Shown: positions 23,869 to 32,530, counted from the stretch's first letter. The stretch is 64,000 nt of DNA from Candidatus Rokuibacteriota bacterium (GCA_003220225.1 QHRU01000060.1:1-64000); one strand, 5' to 3'. Numbers and translations: made by a program. Notes: generated from the letters alone by a model not told the origin.

Positions 23869-24810
23869 ATGATGAGGCTGAAGCACTCGGACGTCACGCC
23901 GGAGCCGGTCTATCTCAACCGCCGCGCGTTCATGGTCGGCGCCGCCGCCCTGGTCGTCGCCGGCGGCGCGAGCGCAGCCGCCGCGCCGCCGGAGCCGGGG
24001 CCGCTCAAGGCCACGCCGAATCCGACGTTCCGCGTCGAGGACCCGCCGACCAAGTACGAGAGCGCGACCACCTACAACAACTTCTACGAGTTCGGCACCG
24101 ACAAGGGCGATCCCTCGCGGCGCGGCCACACCCTCCGTCCCCGGCCGTGGTCGGTCGTCGTCGACGGGCTCGTGGCCAAGCCACAGCGCCTGGACATCGA
24201 CGAGGTCCTCAAGGCCGCGCCGCTCGAGGAGCGCATCTACGCGCTGCGCTGCGTGGAGGCGTGGTCGATGATCATCCCGTGGATCGGCTACCCGCTGTCG
24301 GTGGTGCTCAAGCGCGCCGAGCCCACGCGCAAGGCGAAGTACGTCGAGTTCACGACTCTCAAGGACCCCGAGCAGTTCCCGGCGCAGAAGCCCGGGCTCT
24401 TCGGTCTCGGCGGCGGGCTCGACTGGCCGTACACGGAGGGACTGCGCCTCGACGAGGCGATGCATCCGCTCACGCTGCTGACGCTCGGCATGTACGGCAA
24501 GGTGCTGCCCAACCAGAACGGCGCGCCCGTGCGCGTGGTCATCCCGTGGAAGTACGGCTTCAAGAGCGCGAAGTCGATCGTGCGCATCCGTCTCACCGAG
24601 GAGGAGCCGAAGACGGCCTGGAACAAGGCGGCGCCGCAGGAGTACGGCTTCTACTCCAACGTGAACCCCACCGTCGACCACCCGCGCTGGAGCCAGGCCA
24701 CCGAGCGGCGCATCGGCGAGTTCCGCCGGCGCAAGACGCTCATGTTCAACGGCTACGCGGACCAGGTCGCGTCTCTCTACACGGGGATGGATCTGAAGAC
24801 GCTCTACTAG
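23869..24810 (+). CDS. msrP: Methionine sulfoxide reductase catalytic subunit MsrP (YedY)
   Basis: 313 residues. A twin-arginine signal ([17 protein letters not shown], about 17-34) exports the folded molybdoenzyme. The Mo-coordinating cysteine is in [15 protein letters not shown] (about 127), with the MsrP hallmarks [16 protein letters not shown] and [20 protein letters not shown]. MsrP reduces oxidised methionine residues of periplasmic proteins. MsrQ follows 4 bases later. The secreted selenothioredoxin lies just upstream. Confidence 0.93.
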   Translation: MMRLKHSDVTPEPVYLNRRAFMVGAAALVVAGGASAAAAPPEPGPLKATPNPTFRVEDPPTKYESATTYNNFYEFGTDKGDPSRRGHTLRPRPWSVVVDGLVAKPQRLDIDEVLKAAPLEERIYALRCVEAWSMIIPWIGYPLSVVLKRAEPTRKAKYVEFTTLKDPEQFPAQKPGLFGLGGGLDWPYTEGLRLDEAMHPLTLLTLGMYGKVLPNQNGAPVRVVIPWKYGFKSAKSIVRIRLTEEEPKTAWNKAAPQEYGFYSNVNPTVDHPRWSQATERRIGEFRRRKTLMFNGYADQVASLYTGMDLKTLY

Positions 24811-24814
24811 CGTC

Positions 24815-25438
24815 GTGTCCCGGCGCGTCCGCGTCGCGCTCAAGGTCGGCGTGTGGGCGGCCTGTCTCGTCCCGCTCGCGAAGCTCCTCTACGGCTTCTG
24901 GACGGACGATCTCACCGCCAACCCGATCTCCTACGTCACCAACGAGCTCGGCCAGACGACGCTGCGCCTGCTCCTGATCAGCCTGTCGCTCACGCCGCTC
25001 CGCATCCTCTTCGGCTGGGGCTGGCAGATGCCCTTCCGCCGGCTGCTCGGGCTGTTCGCGTTCTTCTACGTGTGCCTGCACCTGTCGGTGTGGGTGGTGC
25101 TCGACCACTTCTTCGACTGGCGCGAGATGGGCGCCGACATCGTGAAGCGGCCGTACATCACCGTGGGCATGCTCGCGTTCTCGCTGCTCCTGCCCCTGGC
25201 CGCGACCTCGACGACGGGCATGATCAAGCGGCTCGGCGCGGCGCGCTGGCGACGGCTGCACCGGCTCGTCTACGTCGCGGCGGTGGCGGGCTGCCTGCAC
25301 TTCATCTGGCTCGCCAAGAAGGTGCGGGTCGACCCGTGGGTCTACGCGGCGATCCTCGCGCTGCTGCTCGCCATCCGCGCGTGGGACGCCGCGCGGAGAT
25401 TCGCCAGGAGACGCGGCGATCTGCTAGGCTCCTCGCGC
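24815..25438 (+). CDS. msrQ: MsrQ (YedZ) haem-binding membrane subunit; no stop before the next gene
   Basis: 208 codons of a polytopic membrane protein with about six helices, for example LLISLSLTPLRILFGWGW (about 50), LLGLFAFFYVCLHLSVWVVL (about 75) and RLHRLVYVAAVAGCLHFIWLAK (about 147), with the haem-ligand histidines of the ferric-reductase-like family. MsrQ passes quinol electrons to MsrP. It starts at a GTG 4 bases after msrP. Unusually the frame has no stop codon: it reads straight into the M16 peptidase lipoprotein at 25439, so a 654-residue fusion is the formal product unless translation restarts. Confidence 0.85.
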
Positions 25439-26779
25439 ATGGACTCGACCCTCGGTCCGTCCTCGCGGCCGGGCGCCCTCCTTCTTCTCGTCCTCCTCCT
25501 CGCGGGCTGCGCCTCCGTGACCGCGCGCGCGCCGGGTGTCGCCAGCCCGACGCGGCAGGTGCTGCCGAACGGCGTCGTCGTCATCAGCCAGGAGCACCGC
25601 GCGAGCGACATCGTGGCGGTGCAGCTCTGGCTGCGCGTGGGCGGGCGCGACGAGGCGCCGGCCGAGCTCGGGCTGTCGCACTACCTCGAGCACATGCTCT
25701 TCAAGGGCACGCCGACGCGGCCACCCGGCTCGATCGACGCGGAGCTCGAGGGGCTCGGCGGCAACAGCAACGCGTTCACCTCGTACGACTTCACGCATTA
25801 CGACGTCGTGGTGCCGCTGTCGGGCCTCCGCGCCGCCGCCGCGCTGCTCGCCGACATCGCGGTCAACGCCGCCTTCGTGCCCGCGGAGCTGGAGAGCGAG
25901 AAGAAGGTGGTCTTCGAAGAGATGAATCTGACCGAGGACGACCCCGAGCGCTTCCTCACGCGGCGGCTGACCGAGGCGGCGTACGTGGAGCACCCCTACG
26001 GCCGGCCGATCCTGGGTACGCGCGAGCTCGTGGGCGGCCTCACGCGCGACACGCTGAACGCGTACTACAAGAAGCACTACGTCCCCGGCAACATGGCGCT
26101 CGTCGTGGTGGGCGCGGTGACTCCCGCCCAGGCGCGCGCGGTGGCCGCCGAGACGTTCGGCCGGCTGACCGGGCCGGCACCCGCGCGTCCGTCCGCGCCG
26201 CCGCCCCGGCGCCTCGCGGACGGCGCCGGCGAGGACGTGCGGCGCCCCGAGCAGCAGGCCTATCTCGGCCTCGCGTGGCACGCCGCGCCGACCGGCAACA
26301 CGGACATCTACGCGGTGGACCTGCTGACCTACATCCTCGGCGACGGCCCCTCCAGCCGCCTCAACCAGGTGCTGCGCGAGCAGCGCGGCCTCGTGCAGAC
26401 GATCGAGGCCTCGTACATCCCGCGCCAGCAGTCCGGGCTGGTGTCGGTCACCGCGCGTCTCGACGCGAAGCACCTCGCCGCCGCCGAGGCGGCCGTGCGC
26501 GAGGTCGTGCGCCGCGTGCGCCAGCAGGGCGTGACGCCGGCCGAGCGCGAGCGCGCCATCATCACGGCCGAGTCGACCTACGCCTTCGACATCGAGACGG
26601 CCGAGGGGCTGGCCAAGAACTACGGTCAGGCCGAGACGACGTGGAGCCTTCAGGACGAGGTCGAGTACCTGAAGCGGTTGCGTCAGGTGACCGCCGAGCA
26701 GATCCGCAACGCGGCGCGGACCTATCTCGCGGACGACAACTACGTGCGCGTCCGCTTCCTGCCGGAGAGCGCCCGGTGA
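25439..26779 (+). CDS. M16-family zinc peptidase, lipoprotein (fused in frame to MsrQ)
   Basis: 446 residues from the ATG at 25439. A lipoprotein signal (LLLLVLLLAGCAS) is followed by an M16 peptidase: inverted zinc motif HxxEH in LGLSHYLEHMLFKGTPTRPP (about 77-90) and distal Glu in ESEKKVVFEEMNLTEDDPER (about 155). The C-terminal M16 domain follows. It works with the inactive partner encoded next, as in PqqF/PqqL-type or mitochondrial-processing-like pairs. The start is supported by its signal peptide and a weak TAGGCT box 8 nt upstream, but the frame is open from MsrQ. The 3' end overlaps the next GTG. Confidence 0.85.
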   Translation: MDSTLGPSSRPGALLLLVLLLAGCASVTARAPGVASPTRQVLPNGVVVISQEHRASDIVAVQLWLRVGGRDEAPAELGLSHYLEHMLFKGTPTRPPGSIDAELEGLGGNSNAFTSYDFTHYDVVVPLSGLRAAAALLADIAVNAAFVPAELESEKKVVFEEMNLTEDDPERFLTRRLTEAAYVEHPYGRPILGTRELVGGLTRDTLNAYYKKHYVPGNMALVVVGAVTPAQARAVAAETFGRLTGPAPARPSAPPPRRLADGAGEDVRRPEQQAYLGLAWHAAPTGNTDIYAVDLLTYILGDGPSSRLNQVLREQRGLVQTIEASYIPRQQSGLVSVTARLDAKHLAAAEAAVREVVRRVRQQGVTPAERERAIITAESTYAFDIETAEGLAKNYGQAETTWSLQDEVEYLKRLRQVTAEQIRNAARTYLADDNYVRVRFLPESAR

Positions 26780-28086
26780 GCCGGCGCGGCCTCGTGGCGG
26801 CGCTGCTCGTGGCGCTGGCGGTGCCGGCGCTGGCGCCCGCGCAGCCGCGCGACGACGTTCGCCGGATGCGGCTGCCGAACGGGCTCAGCGTGATCGTGCG
26901 CCAGAGCGACGTGGCGCCCGTGGTGGCCGTGTCGCTGCTGATCCGGATGGGCACGCGCTGGGAGACGCCCGAGACCGCCGGGCTCTCGAACTTCGTCCAC
27001 GCGGTGATGGTGAAGGGCACGGCCCGGCGCAGCGGCTCCGACCTGGCGGAGGCGGTGGCCAGGTTGGGCGGCAAGCTCAGCGCCTCCGGCGAGGCGGATT
27101 ACTCGGAGATCCGCGCCTCGGCGCTGTCGCGCTTCTGGCGCGAGCTGCTCGGGCTCACCGCCGAGCTGGCGCTCGAGCCGAAGCTGGCGCCCGAGGAGGT
27201 CGACCGCGAGCGCGACTTCCTGCTCTCGCGCCTGCAGCGTCGCCGCGACAACGCCCCCTCGCGCGCCTTCGACGAGTTCTACGCCCTGCTGTACGGCCGG
27301 CATCCGTACGCGATCCCCGCCCTGGGGACGTCCGCCTCGCTCGCGCGCTTCGACCACGCCGCCGTGGTCGAGCGCTATCGCGCGTTCTACCGTCCGGACC
27401 GCATGGTCCTGGCCGTGAGCGGGCAGGTGCCGGTCGACGACGTGCTCGCCGAGGTCCAGCGGCGCTTCGGCGCGCTGCCGCCGGGCAGCTCTGCCGCGCT
27501 GGACGCGCCGGTCCCGCCGCCGGTCGTTGTCGCGCGCCGCAGCGTGATCGAGCAGGCCGCGCAGCAGACGCAGATCCTCGTGGGCGGACTGGCGCCGCCG
27601 CTCGACCATCCGGATCACGCGGCCGTGAAGGTGCTGTCGAGCGTGCTGGGCGGCGGGATGGCGGGGCGGCTCTTCGTCGAGCTGCGCGACAAGCGCGCGC
27701 TCGCGTACACGGCCACGGCGTTGTACGAGCCCGTGAAGGAGCCGGGCGTGCTCGTGCTCTACCTGGGCACGACGCCGGAGACGGCGGCGCAGGCGGAGCA
27801 GGCGCTGCTCGCGGAGGTCGGGCGCGTGAAGGGCGAGCCGGTGCCGGCCGAGGAGCTGGCGCGCGCCAAGAGCTACTTGCTCGGCCGTTACGCGATGGAC
27901 CGGCGCACGAGCGAGCGGCTCGCCTGGTATCTCGCCTTCTACGACGTGGAGGGCGTGGGCGCCGAGTACCCCGAGCGGTACCGCCGCGCGGTGCAGGCCG
28001 TCACCGCCGCCGACGTGCAGCGCGCGGCCACGACGTACCTCGCGGCGCCGGTCACGCTCGTGCTCGGCCCGCGTCCGCCGCGCTGA
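26776..28086 (+). CDS. M16-family peptidase-like protein lacking the zinc motif
   Basis: 436 residues from a GTG overlapping the previous stop (GTGA). A signal peptide (RRGLVAALLVALAVPALAPA) leads into the M16 fold: LPNGLSVIVRQSDVAPVVAV, then AGLSNFVHAVMVKGTARRSG, where HxxEH is replaced by SNFVHAV, so no zinc is bound. The rest (ALGTSASLARFDHAAVVERY, GGGMAGRLFVELRDKRALAY) is well conserved. Such inactive subunits pair with an active M16 member to form the clamshell substrate chamber. It is coupled to the active peptidase upstream and to rluA downstream. Confidence 0.88.
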   Translation: MSRRGLVAALLVALAVPALAPAQPRDDVRRMRLPNGLSVIVRQSDVAPVVAVSLLIRMGTRWETPETAGLSNFVHAVMVKGTARRSGSDLAEAVARLGGKLSASGEADYSEIRASALSRFWRELLGLTAELALEPKLAPEEVDRERDFLLSRLQRRRDNAPSRAFDEFYALLYGRHPYAIPALGTSASLARFDHAAVVERYRAFYRPDRMVLAVSGQVPVDDVLAEVQRRFGALPPGSSAALDAPVPPPVVVARRSVIEQAAQQTQILVGGLAPPLDHPDHAAVKVLSSVLGGGMAGRLFVELRDKRALAYTATALYEPVKEPGVLVLYLGTTPETAAQAEQALLAEVGRVKGEPVPAEELARAKSYLLGRYAMDRRTSERLAWYLAFYDVEGVGAEYPERYRRAVQAVTAADVQRAATTYLAAPVTLVLGPRPPR

Positions 28087-28982
28087 GCCGCCTGCTCGAC
28101 CGCCTGCAGCGCCTCTTTCCCGACGCCTCGCGCACGGCCATCCGCGGCTGGCTCGCGGCCGGGCGCGTGCGGGTGGACGGCGTCGTCGTCGGTCGCGGCG
28201 ACGCCGACGTTCCCGACGCCGCGCGCGTCACCCTCGGCGCGCCGGCGCCGTCGTTTCCCTCCGCGCTGCGGCTCGTGCACGAGGACGACGATCTGCTCGT
28301 CGTCGAAAAGCCGCCCGGCCTCCTCACCATCGGCACGGCGCGGGAGCGCGAGCGAACGCTCTACCGGCTGCTCTCCGACTACGTCCGCGCGACTCCTCAC
28401 CGGCGTGCCTCGCCGTCGGCGGCGGCTCGCACGGCCACACGACTGTTCATCGTCCACCGCCTGGATCGCGAGACCTCGGGACTTCTCGTGTTCGCGAAGT
28501 CGGCCGCGGTGAAGCGCGCGCTGCAGGCGCAGTTCGCCGCGCGCGCCGTCGAGCGCGGTTACGTGGCCGTGGTGGAGGGCCGCGTGCGCGACGATGCCGG
28601 CACGCTGCGCGACCGCATCGTCGAGGACCCGACGACGCTGCGCGTGCGGGCGGGACGCGGGGGTGGCCGCGAGGCGGTCACGGAGTACCGCGTGCGCGAG
28701 CGCCGTGCCCGCTCGACCGTGCTCGAGTTGCGCCTGCGTACCGGCCGGCGCGGCCAGATCCGCGCCCAGCTCGCGGCGCTCGGCCATCCGATCGTCGGCG
28801 ATCGCGCGTTCGGCGCGACCACCGATCCGGTGCGTCGCGTCTGCCTGCACGCCGCCGTGCTCGGCTTCACCGACGCGCGCGGCCGCGCCCAGCGATTCAC
28901 GAGCGCGCCGCCTACCTCATGGGGGGCCTCGATAGGGCCCCCCAAACCCCCCGACGCTCGGCGCGTCCCGGGAAACCCGTGA
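28083..28982 (+). CDS. RluA-family pseudouridine synthase with S4 domain; probable CTG start, repeat-derived tail
   Basis: About 299 residues. An S4 RNA-binding domain (SRLLDRLQRLFPDASRTAIR, then WLAAGRVRVDG) precedes the catalytic domain with DDDLLVVEKPPGLLTIGTA and catalytic Asp in FIVHRLDRETSGLLVFAKSA. The S4 domain is coding but lies before the first usual start codon (GTG 28167). The only candidate start that includes it is CTG at 28083, which overlaps the previous stop as CTGA. The last 20 or so residues (SWGASIGPPKPPDARRVPGN) are encoded by R1 repeat sequence, which also supplies the stop. It would isomerise uridines in rRNA or tRNA. Confidence 0.82.
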   Translation: MSRLLDRLQRLFPDASRTAIRGWLAAGRVRVDGVVVGRGDADVPDAARVTLGAPAPSFPSALRLVHEDDDLLVVEKPPGLLTIGTARERERTLYRLLSDYVRATPHRRASPSAAARTATRLFIVHRLDRETSGLLVFAKSAAVKRALQAQFAARAVERGYVAVVEGRVRDDAGTLRDRIVEDPTTLRVRAGRGGGREAVTEYRVRERRARSTVLELRLRTGRRGQIRAQLAALGHPIVGDRAFGATTDPVRRVCLHAAVLGFTDARGRAQRFTSAPPTSWGASIGPPKPPDARRVPGNP

Positions 28983-29060
28983 CGCGCCTCGAATTCGTCG
29001 GGCCCCCCAAACCCCCCGACGCTCGGCGCGTCCCGGGAAACCCGTGACGCGCCTCGAATT
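28920..29060. repeat. R1 hairpin repeat, two tandem units overlapping the rluA 3' end
   Basis: Two units with hairpin stems GGCGCGTC/GACGCGCC plus CGGG/CCCG and an AAA loop (about 28956-28989 and 29026-29054). The first unit lies inside the rluA reading frame. Compared with the 16200 copies both sides of the stem differ but still pair. Confidence 0.8.
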
Positions 29061-29180
29061 CTCGCGGGACCCGACGTGGCCCCAAACTTCCCGGCGCTCG
29101 TCGATTCCGAGTGGCTCCATGCCTGCAGTCGTCACATGGGTGAAGACGATTCACGAGGTCGCATGAGGAGGTTCGCAGAA

Positions 29181-29390
29181 ATGACAAAGCGAATGGCGGC
29201 GGCGATTGCCGGCCTCGGCCTGCTCGCCACGACGATGGCAGCGTGCAGCACGGTGGCCGGGGCGGGCCTGGGCGCCGGCGCGGGCGCCGCGATCGGCGCG
29301 GGGACCGGTTACGGCGCGGGCAAGGGTGCGTTGATCGGTACGGGCGCGGGCGCCGCGGCCGGCGCGATCTACGGCGCGACGAAGAAGTAA
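29181..29390 (+). CDS. Small glycine-zipper lipoprotein
   Basis: 69 residues. A lipobox signal (AAAIAGLGLLATTMAACST) is followed by a glycine zipper: repeated GxxxG in GAGLGAGAGAAIGAGTGYGA and ALIGTGAGAAAGAIYGATKK. Such OmpA/Rickettsia 17-kDa-like zippers insert into or lie along the outer membrane. The ATG at 29181 is chosen for the GAGGAGG ribosome-binding site 10 bases upstream. Codons and gene order give no specific partner. A strong hairpin follows the stop. Confidence 0.75.
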   Translation: MTKRMAAAIAGLGLLATTMAACSTVAGAGLGAGAGAAIGAGTGYGAGKGALIGTGAGAAAGAIYGATKK

Positions 29391-29404
29391 GGGATCGAGA
29401 CGGC

Positions 29405-29426
29405 GGCGGGGGCTCCAGCCCCCGCC
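29405..29426. terminator. Bidirectional terminator-like hairpin between convergent small genes
   Basis: GGCGGGGGCT and AGCCCCCGCC form a perfect 10-bp stem with a 2-nt loop, between the glycine-zipper gene (ends 29390) and the convergent Cys-rich gene (ends 29430). There is no T-tract on either side, as is common in very GC-rich genomes. Confidence 0.55.
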
Positions 29427-29429
29427 CCG

Positions 29430-29714
29430 TCAGGTCTCGAGCTCTTCGCGGCGCGCGCCGCGGGCGTCCTCGGCCGCTTTGATCTCGTCGGCGAAGAGTC
29501 CCGCGTGCAGCGGACAGGGCGGTTTGTTTTCTTCGACGTACTGACACTCGGTCTGGTTGCACTGCACGAAGTAGCCCTGGACGCGACCGAATCCTCCCGG
29601 CCGCTTGAGGCGGATCATCACGGCCTCGGACACCACGGAGCACCAGAACTCACGCGCACGGCCCCGGCTCACGTCTTCGGGTTCTCCTTCCTGACTGACA
29701 GCGCCTCCCACCAT
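29430..29714 (-). CDS. Small cysteine-rich protein of unknown function
   Basis: 94 residues from the ATG at 29714. Four cysteines occur in FVQCNQTECQYVEENKPPCP and the following LH, spaced like a zinc-ribbon or small Fe-S site, with an earlier isolated Cys in REFWCSVV. No signal peptide or membrane helix. I do not recognise the family. It is convergent with the glycine-zipper gene and divergent from mlaA. The start could instead be the later ATG (MIRLKRPGGFGRV). Confidence 0.5.
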   Translation of the reverse strand: MVGGAVSQEGEPEDVSRGRAREFWCSVVSEAVMIRLKRPGGFGRVQGYFVQCNQTECQYVEENKPPCPLHAGLFADEIKAAEDARGARREELET

Positions 29715-29851
29715 ACGCTTTCCGCCCCGTCGTGACAATGCGGATCGCGGGCTCGGCGAGCGGGCCGTAATTCGGTGTCGCAAAAGGGGCGGGACTTCAG
29801 ATATATTGTTGCGCTAGGTTTCCGAGGTCAATCCGTCGGGGAGGAATCGCA

Positions 29852-30802
29852 TTGGCTCGCTCGGCGCTGGACCGCCTCGCCACCGTCGCCTGCTTCGCCA
29901 TGCTCGCGCTCGGATTGACGGCATGCAGCACGGTCTCCAGCGCCTCCCGCGCAGAGTCCGCGGGCTACGTCGGTCCGCCACGCACGATCGAAGCCGCTCT
30001 GCCGCCCAACGGCGAAATCGCCGCCGCGCCCACGGCCACGTCGCCCGACGCCGACCTCACGCTCCTCGCCGCCGGCCCCGTCGCCGGCGAGACGGCCTCC
30101 GACGCGGTGGCGCAGAGCCAGGAGCCGGCCGCCGACACGGCGGCGCGCTACGAGGGCATGGCCCAGGCGCGCGAGTCGATCACCGACATGGAGCCCGAAG
30201 AATACGACCCGTGGGAGCGCTTCAACGAGAAGACGTTCGAGTTCAACCGGCGCCTCGACAAGTACATCCTCAAGCCGGTGGCGAAGGGCTATAACTTCAT
30301 CGTGCCCGACGAGATCCAGATCATGGTCTCGAACGGTTTCGACAACATCTCGTTCGTGCCCCGGCTCGTGAACAGCCTGCTGCAGGGCAAGGCCATGGGC
30401 GCCGGCCGCGAGCTCTCGCGCTTTCTCATCAACAGCACCGCCGGTGTCGGCGGCCTGTTCGACCCGGCCAAGGACGTCTTCGGCATCCTCAAGAGCCGCG
30501 AGGACTTCGGGCAGACGCTCTGTGTCTGGGGCGTTGGGACCGGGCCGTACGTGGTCGTGCCGTTTCTCGAGCCGCTGACGGTGCGCGACGGGGTGGGCAA
30601 GGCCGTCGACACCGCCCTCGACCCGCTCGCGTATTTCCTGCCGTTCCTCTGGGACCGGCTCGGCATGAAGGTGGGCGACATCGTGAACGAGCGGTCGCTC
30701 AACCTCGACCTGTTCCAGGGCTTCGAGGAGAGCGTGATCGACATGTACAGCGCCGTCCGTCACGCGTTTCTGCAGCGCCGCGAACGCCTCTGCCGCGAGT
30801 AG
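29852..30802 (+). CDS. mlaA: MlaA (VacJ) outer-membrane lipid-asymmetry lipoprotein
   Basis: 316 residues from a TTG. A lipobox signal (ATVACFAMLALGLTACST) is followed by a low-complexity linker of about 90 residues, then the MlaA core: YDPWERFNEKTFEFNRRLDK, ISFVPRLVNSLLQGKAMGAG, STAGVGGLFDPAKDVFGI and DFGQTLCVWGVGTGPYVVVP. MlaA removes misplaced phospholipids from the outer leaflet and hands them to MlaC (see 19573). GAGGAAT upstream serves as ribosome-binding site. The long linker is unusual for the family. Confidence 0.9.
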   Translation: MARSALDRLATVACFAMLALGLTACSTVSSASRAESAGYVGPPRTIEAALPPNGEIAAAPTATSPDADLTLLAAGPVAGETASDAVAQSQEPAADTAARYEGMAQARESITDMEPEEYDPWERFNEKTFEFNRRLDKYILKPVAKGYNFIVPDEIQIMVSNGFDNISFVPRLVNSLLQGKAMGAGRELSRFLINSTAGVGGLFDPAKDVFGILKSREDFGQTLCVWGVGTGPYVVVPFLEPLTVRDGVGKAVDTALDPLAYFLPFLWDRLGMKVGDIVNERSLNLDLFQGFEESVIDMYSAVRHAFLQRRERLCRE

Positions 30803-30823
30803 CGGCCTCGGGGGACACGCGGC

Positions 30824-31753
30824 GTGCGGGGCAGGACCTGGGCCGCCGGCGGCACGGCGCTGGGGCTGGCCGCCCTGATTCTGGCCGCGTGGCACGTCGC
30901 CTCGTCCCGCGCGGTCGCCGCGCCCACTGACGAACGCGAGGTCCAGGCCGGCCGCGCGCTCTTCGCCACCCACTGCGCCACCTGTCACGGAGAGGGCGGC
31001 CGCGGCGACGGCGCCTCGGCCTCGGGCTTCGCCACCAGGCCCTCCGACCTCGCCGACGGGCGCCTCATGAACGGGCTGCCCGACGAGTTCCTCGTCAGCG
31101 TGATCACCCACGGCGGGCCCGCGCAGGGGCTCGCGCCCACGATGCCGCCGTTCGACCGCACGCTCAGCGCCGATCAGATCCGCCGCCTCGTCGCCTTCGT
31201 GCGCACGCTCGCAAAGCCGGACTACCGCGGCGGACCGGCGGGGCTCACGCGGCCGCCGCGCGCGCCGAAGCAGCCGATCTTCTTCAACCACGTGATCCAC
31301 GCCGGCTCGTTCCAGATCCCCTGCCAGTACTGCCACGCCGACGCGCGGCGCTCGGAGTACGCGGGGCTCCCATCCGTCGAGCGGTGCGTCGGCTGCCACA
31401 AGATCATCGGCGTGGCGGACAACCCCGAGATCGGCAAGATCCACGAGTACGCGCGCCGCGGCGCGCCGATCCCCTGGGCGCGCGTGTTCAAGGTCCCGGA
31501 GTTCACGTACTTCCCGCACAAGGCCCACGTCCGGGCGGACGTGGCCTGCCAGGACTGTCACGGCCCCATCGAGCGAATGCCCGTGGTGGGCGCCGACACC
31601 GGACCCGCGCTCACGAACGACCTCGCGCACCTGGTGGGCCTGCACCCGCCGTCGCGTCCGCTCACGATGGGCTGGTGCGTCGAGTGCCACCGCCGCGAGA
31701 ACGCGGCGCGCGCGACGCGCGCCCCCCTCGACTGCGTAGCCTGCCACCACTGA
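30824..31753 (+). CDS. Hexahaem c-type cytochrome (mono-haem domain plus cytochrome c7-like pentahaem)
   Basis: 309 residues with an N-terminal signal/anchor helix (ALGLAALILAAWHVASS). Six CxxCH haem sites are visible: CATCH at about 48, then CQYCH, CVGCH, CQDCH, CVECH and CVACH in the second half. Residues 35-125 are a class I cytochrome c domain with the axial Met in PTMPPF. The remainder resembles the multihaem ActA/cytochrome c7-type module of alternative complex III or menaquinol dehydrogenases, with FFNHVIHAGSF and FPHKAHVRADV giving axial histidines. It would carry electrons in the periplasm. No oxidase or ACIII genes are adjacent. GTG start. Confidence 0.85.
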   Translation: MRGRTWAAGGTALGLAALILAAWHVASSRAVAAPTDEREVQAGRALFATHCATCHGEGGRGDGASASGFATRPSDLADGRLMNGLPDEFLVSVITHGGPAQGLAPTMPPFDRTLSADQIRRLVAFVRTLAKPDYRGGPAGLTRPPRAPKQPIFFNHVIHAGSFQIPCQYCHADARRSEYAGLPSVERCVGCHKIIGVADNPEIGKIHEYARRGAPIPWARVFKVPEFTYFPHKAHVRADVACQDCHGPIERMPVVGADTGPALTNDLAHLVGLHPPSRPLTMGWCVECHRRENAARATRAPLDCVACHH

Positions 31754-31758
31754 GCCGC

Positions 31759-32451
31759 GTGCGCGCGCGAACGTCGCGCCGGGCGCTCGTGAGGACCGAG
31801 ATCCTCACCACGGCCGCGGAGCTGTTCCGCGCGCGCGGCTACCGCGCCACGACGCTCGACGACCTCGCGCGGCGGCTCGGCATGTCGAAGGCGACGGTGT
31901 ACGGCCACTTCCGCTCGAAGGAGGACCTGCTCGCCGCGATCTTCCACCGCACGATGACGCTGGCGGAGGCGGGGCTGGCGGCGATCCGCGCGAGCGGCCT
32001 GCCGCCGGCCGAGCAGCTGCGCGAGGTGATCCGCCACCACGTCCGCCTGGTGGTGGCCGAGCGCGCGTTCCTCACCGTGTTCTTCAGCGAGGAAGGCAGC
32101 CTGCCCGCGCGCTTGCAGAAAGACATCGTGCGCCGCAAGGCGCGCTATGACCGGACGGTGCGCGCGATCGTCGAGCGCGCCGCGCGGGCGGGGCAGGTTC
32201 GCGTCGCCGAGCCGCGCCTGCTCGTGCTCGCGCTGCTCGGCATGTCGAACTGGGTCTATCGCTGGTATCACCCTGGCCGCGGCCGGGCCTGGGACGCCGA
32301 TACGATCGCCGCGGCGTTCATCGACCTCGTCGAGCGCGGCTACCTGGCCACGCCCGCCGCCCGCGGCCGCGAGGTGGGCCGGCGCCTGCAGCGGCTGGAG
32401 GGGGAGATCCGGGCGCTGCGGCCGCTCCTGCGCGGTATTTCCCGGCCCTAG
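31759..32451 (+). CDS. TetR-family transcriptional regulator
   Basis: 230 residues from the GTG 6 nt after the cytochrome stop. The TetR helix-turn-helix is at residues 16-60: ILTTAAELFRARGYRATTLD, DLARRLGMSKATVYGHFRSK. The C-terminal ligand domain (LREVIRHHVRLVVAERAFLT to SNWVYRWYHPG) matches the fatty-acid/CoA-type TetR_C group. It is likely to respond to an acyl-CoA or similar ligand; the target is unknown. It may be cotranscribed with the cytochrome. Confidence 0.88.
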   Translation: MRARTSRRALVRTEILTTAAELFRARGYRATTLDDLARRLGMSKATVYGHFRSKEDLLAAIFHRTMTLAEAGLAAIRASGLPPAEQLREVIRHHVRLVVAERAFLTVFFSEEGSLPARLQKDIVRRKARYDRTVRAIVERAARAGQVRVAEPRLLVLALLGMSNWVYRWYHPGRGRAWDADTIAAAFIDLVERGYLATPAARGREVGRRLQRLEGEIRALRPLLRGISRP

Positions 32452-32530
32452 GCCGACTGTGCTAAATTTGTGGCACTTTCAACGCGTCGCCACCGTTGGT
32501 GGCGGGATCACACGGGAGAGGCGAGGGGCC

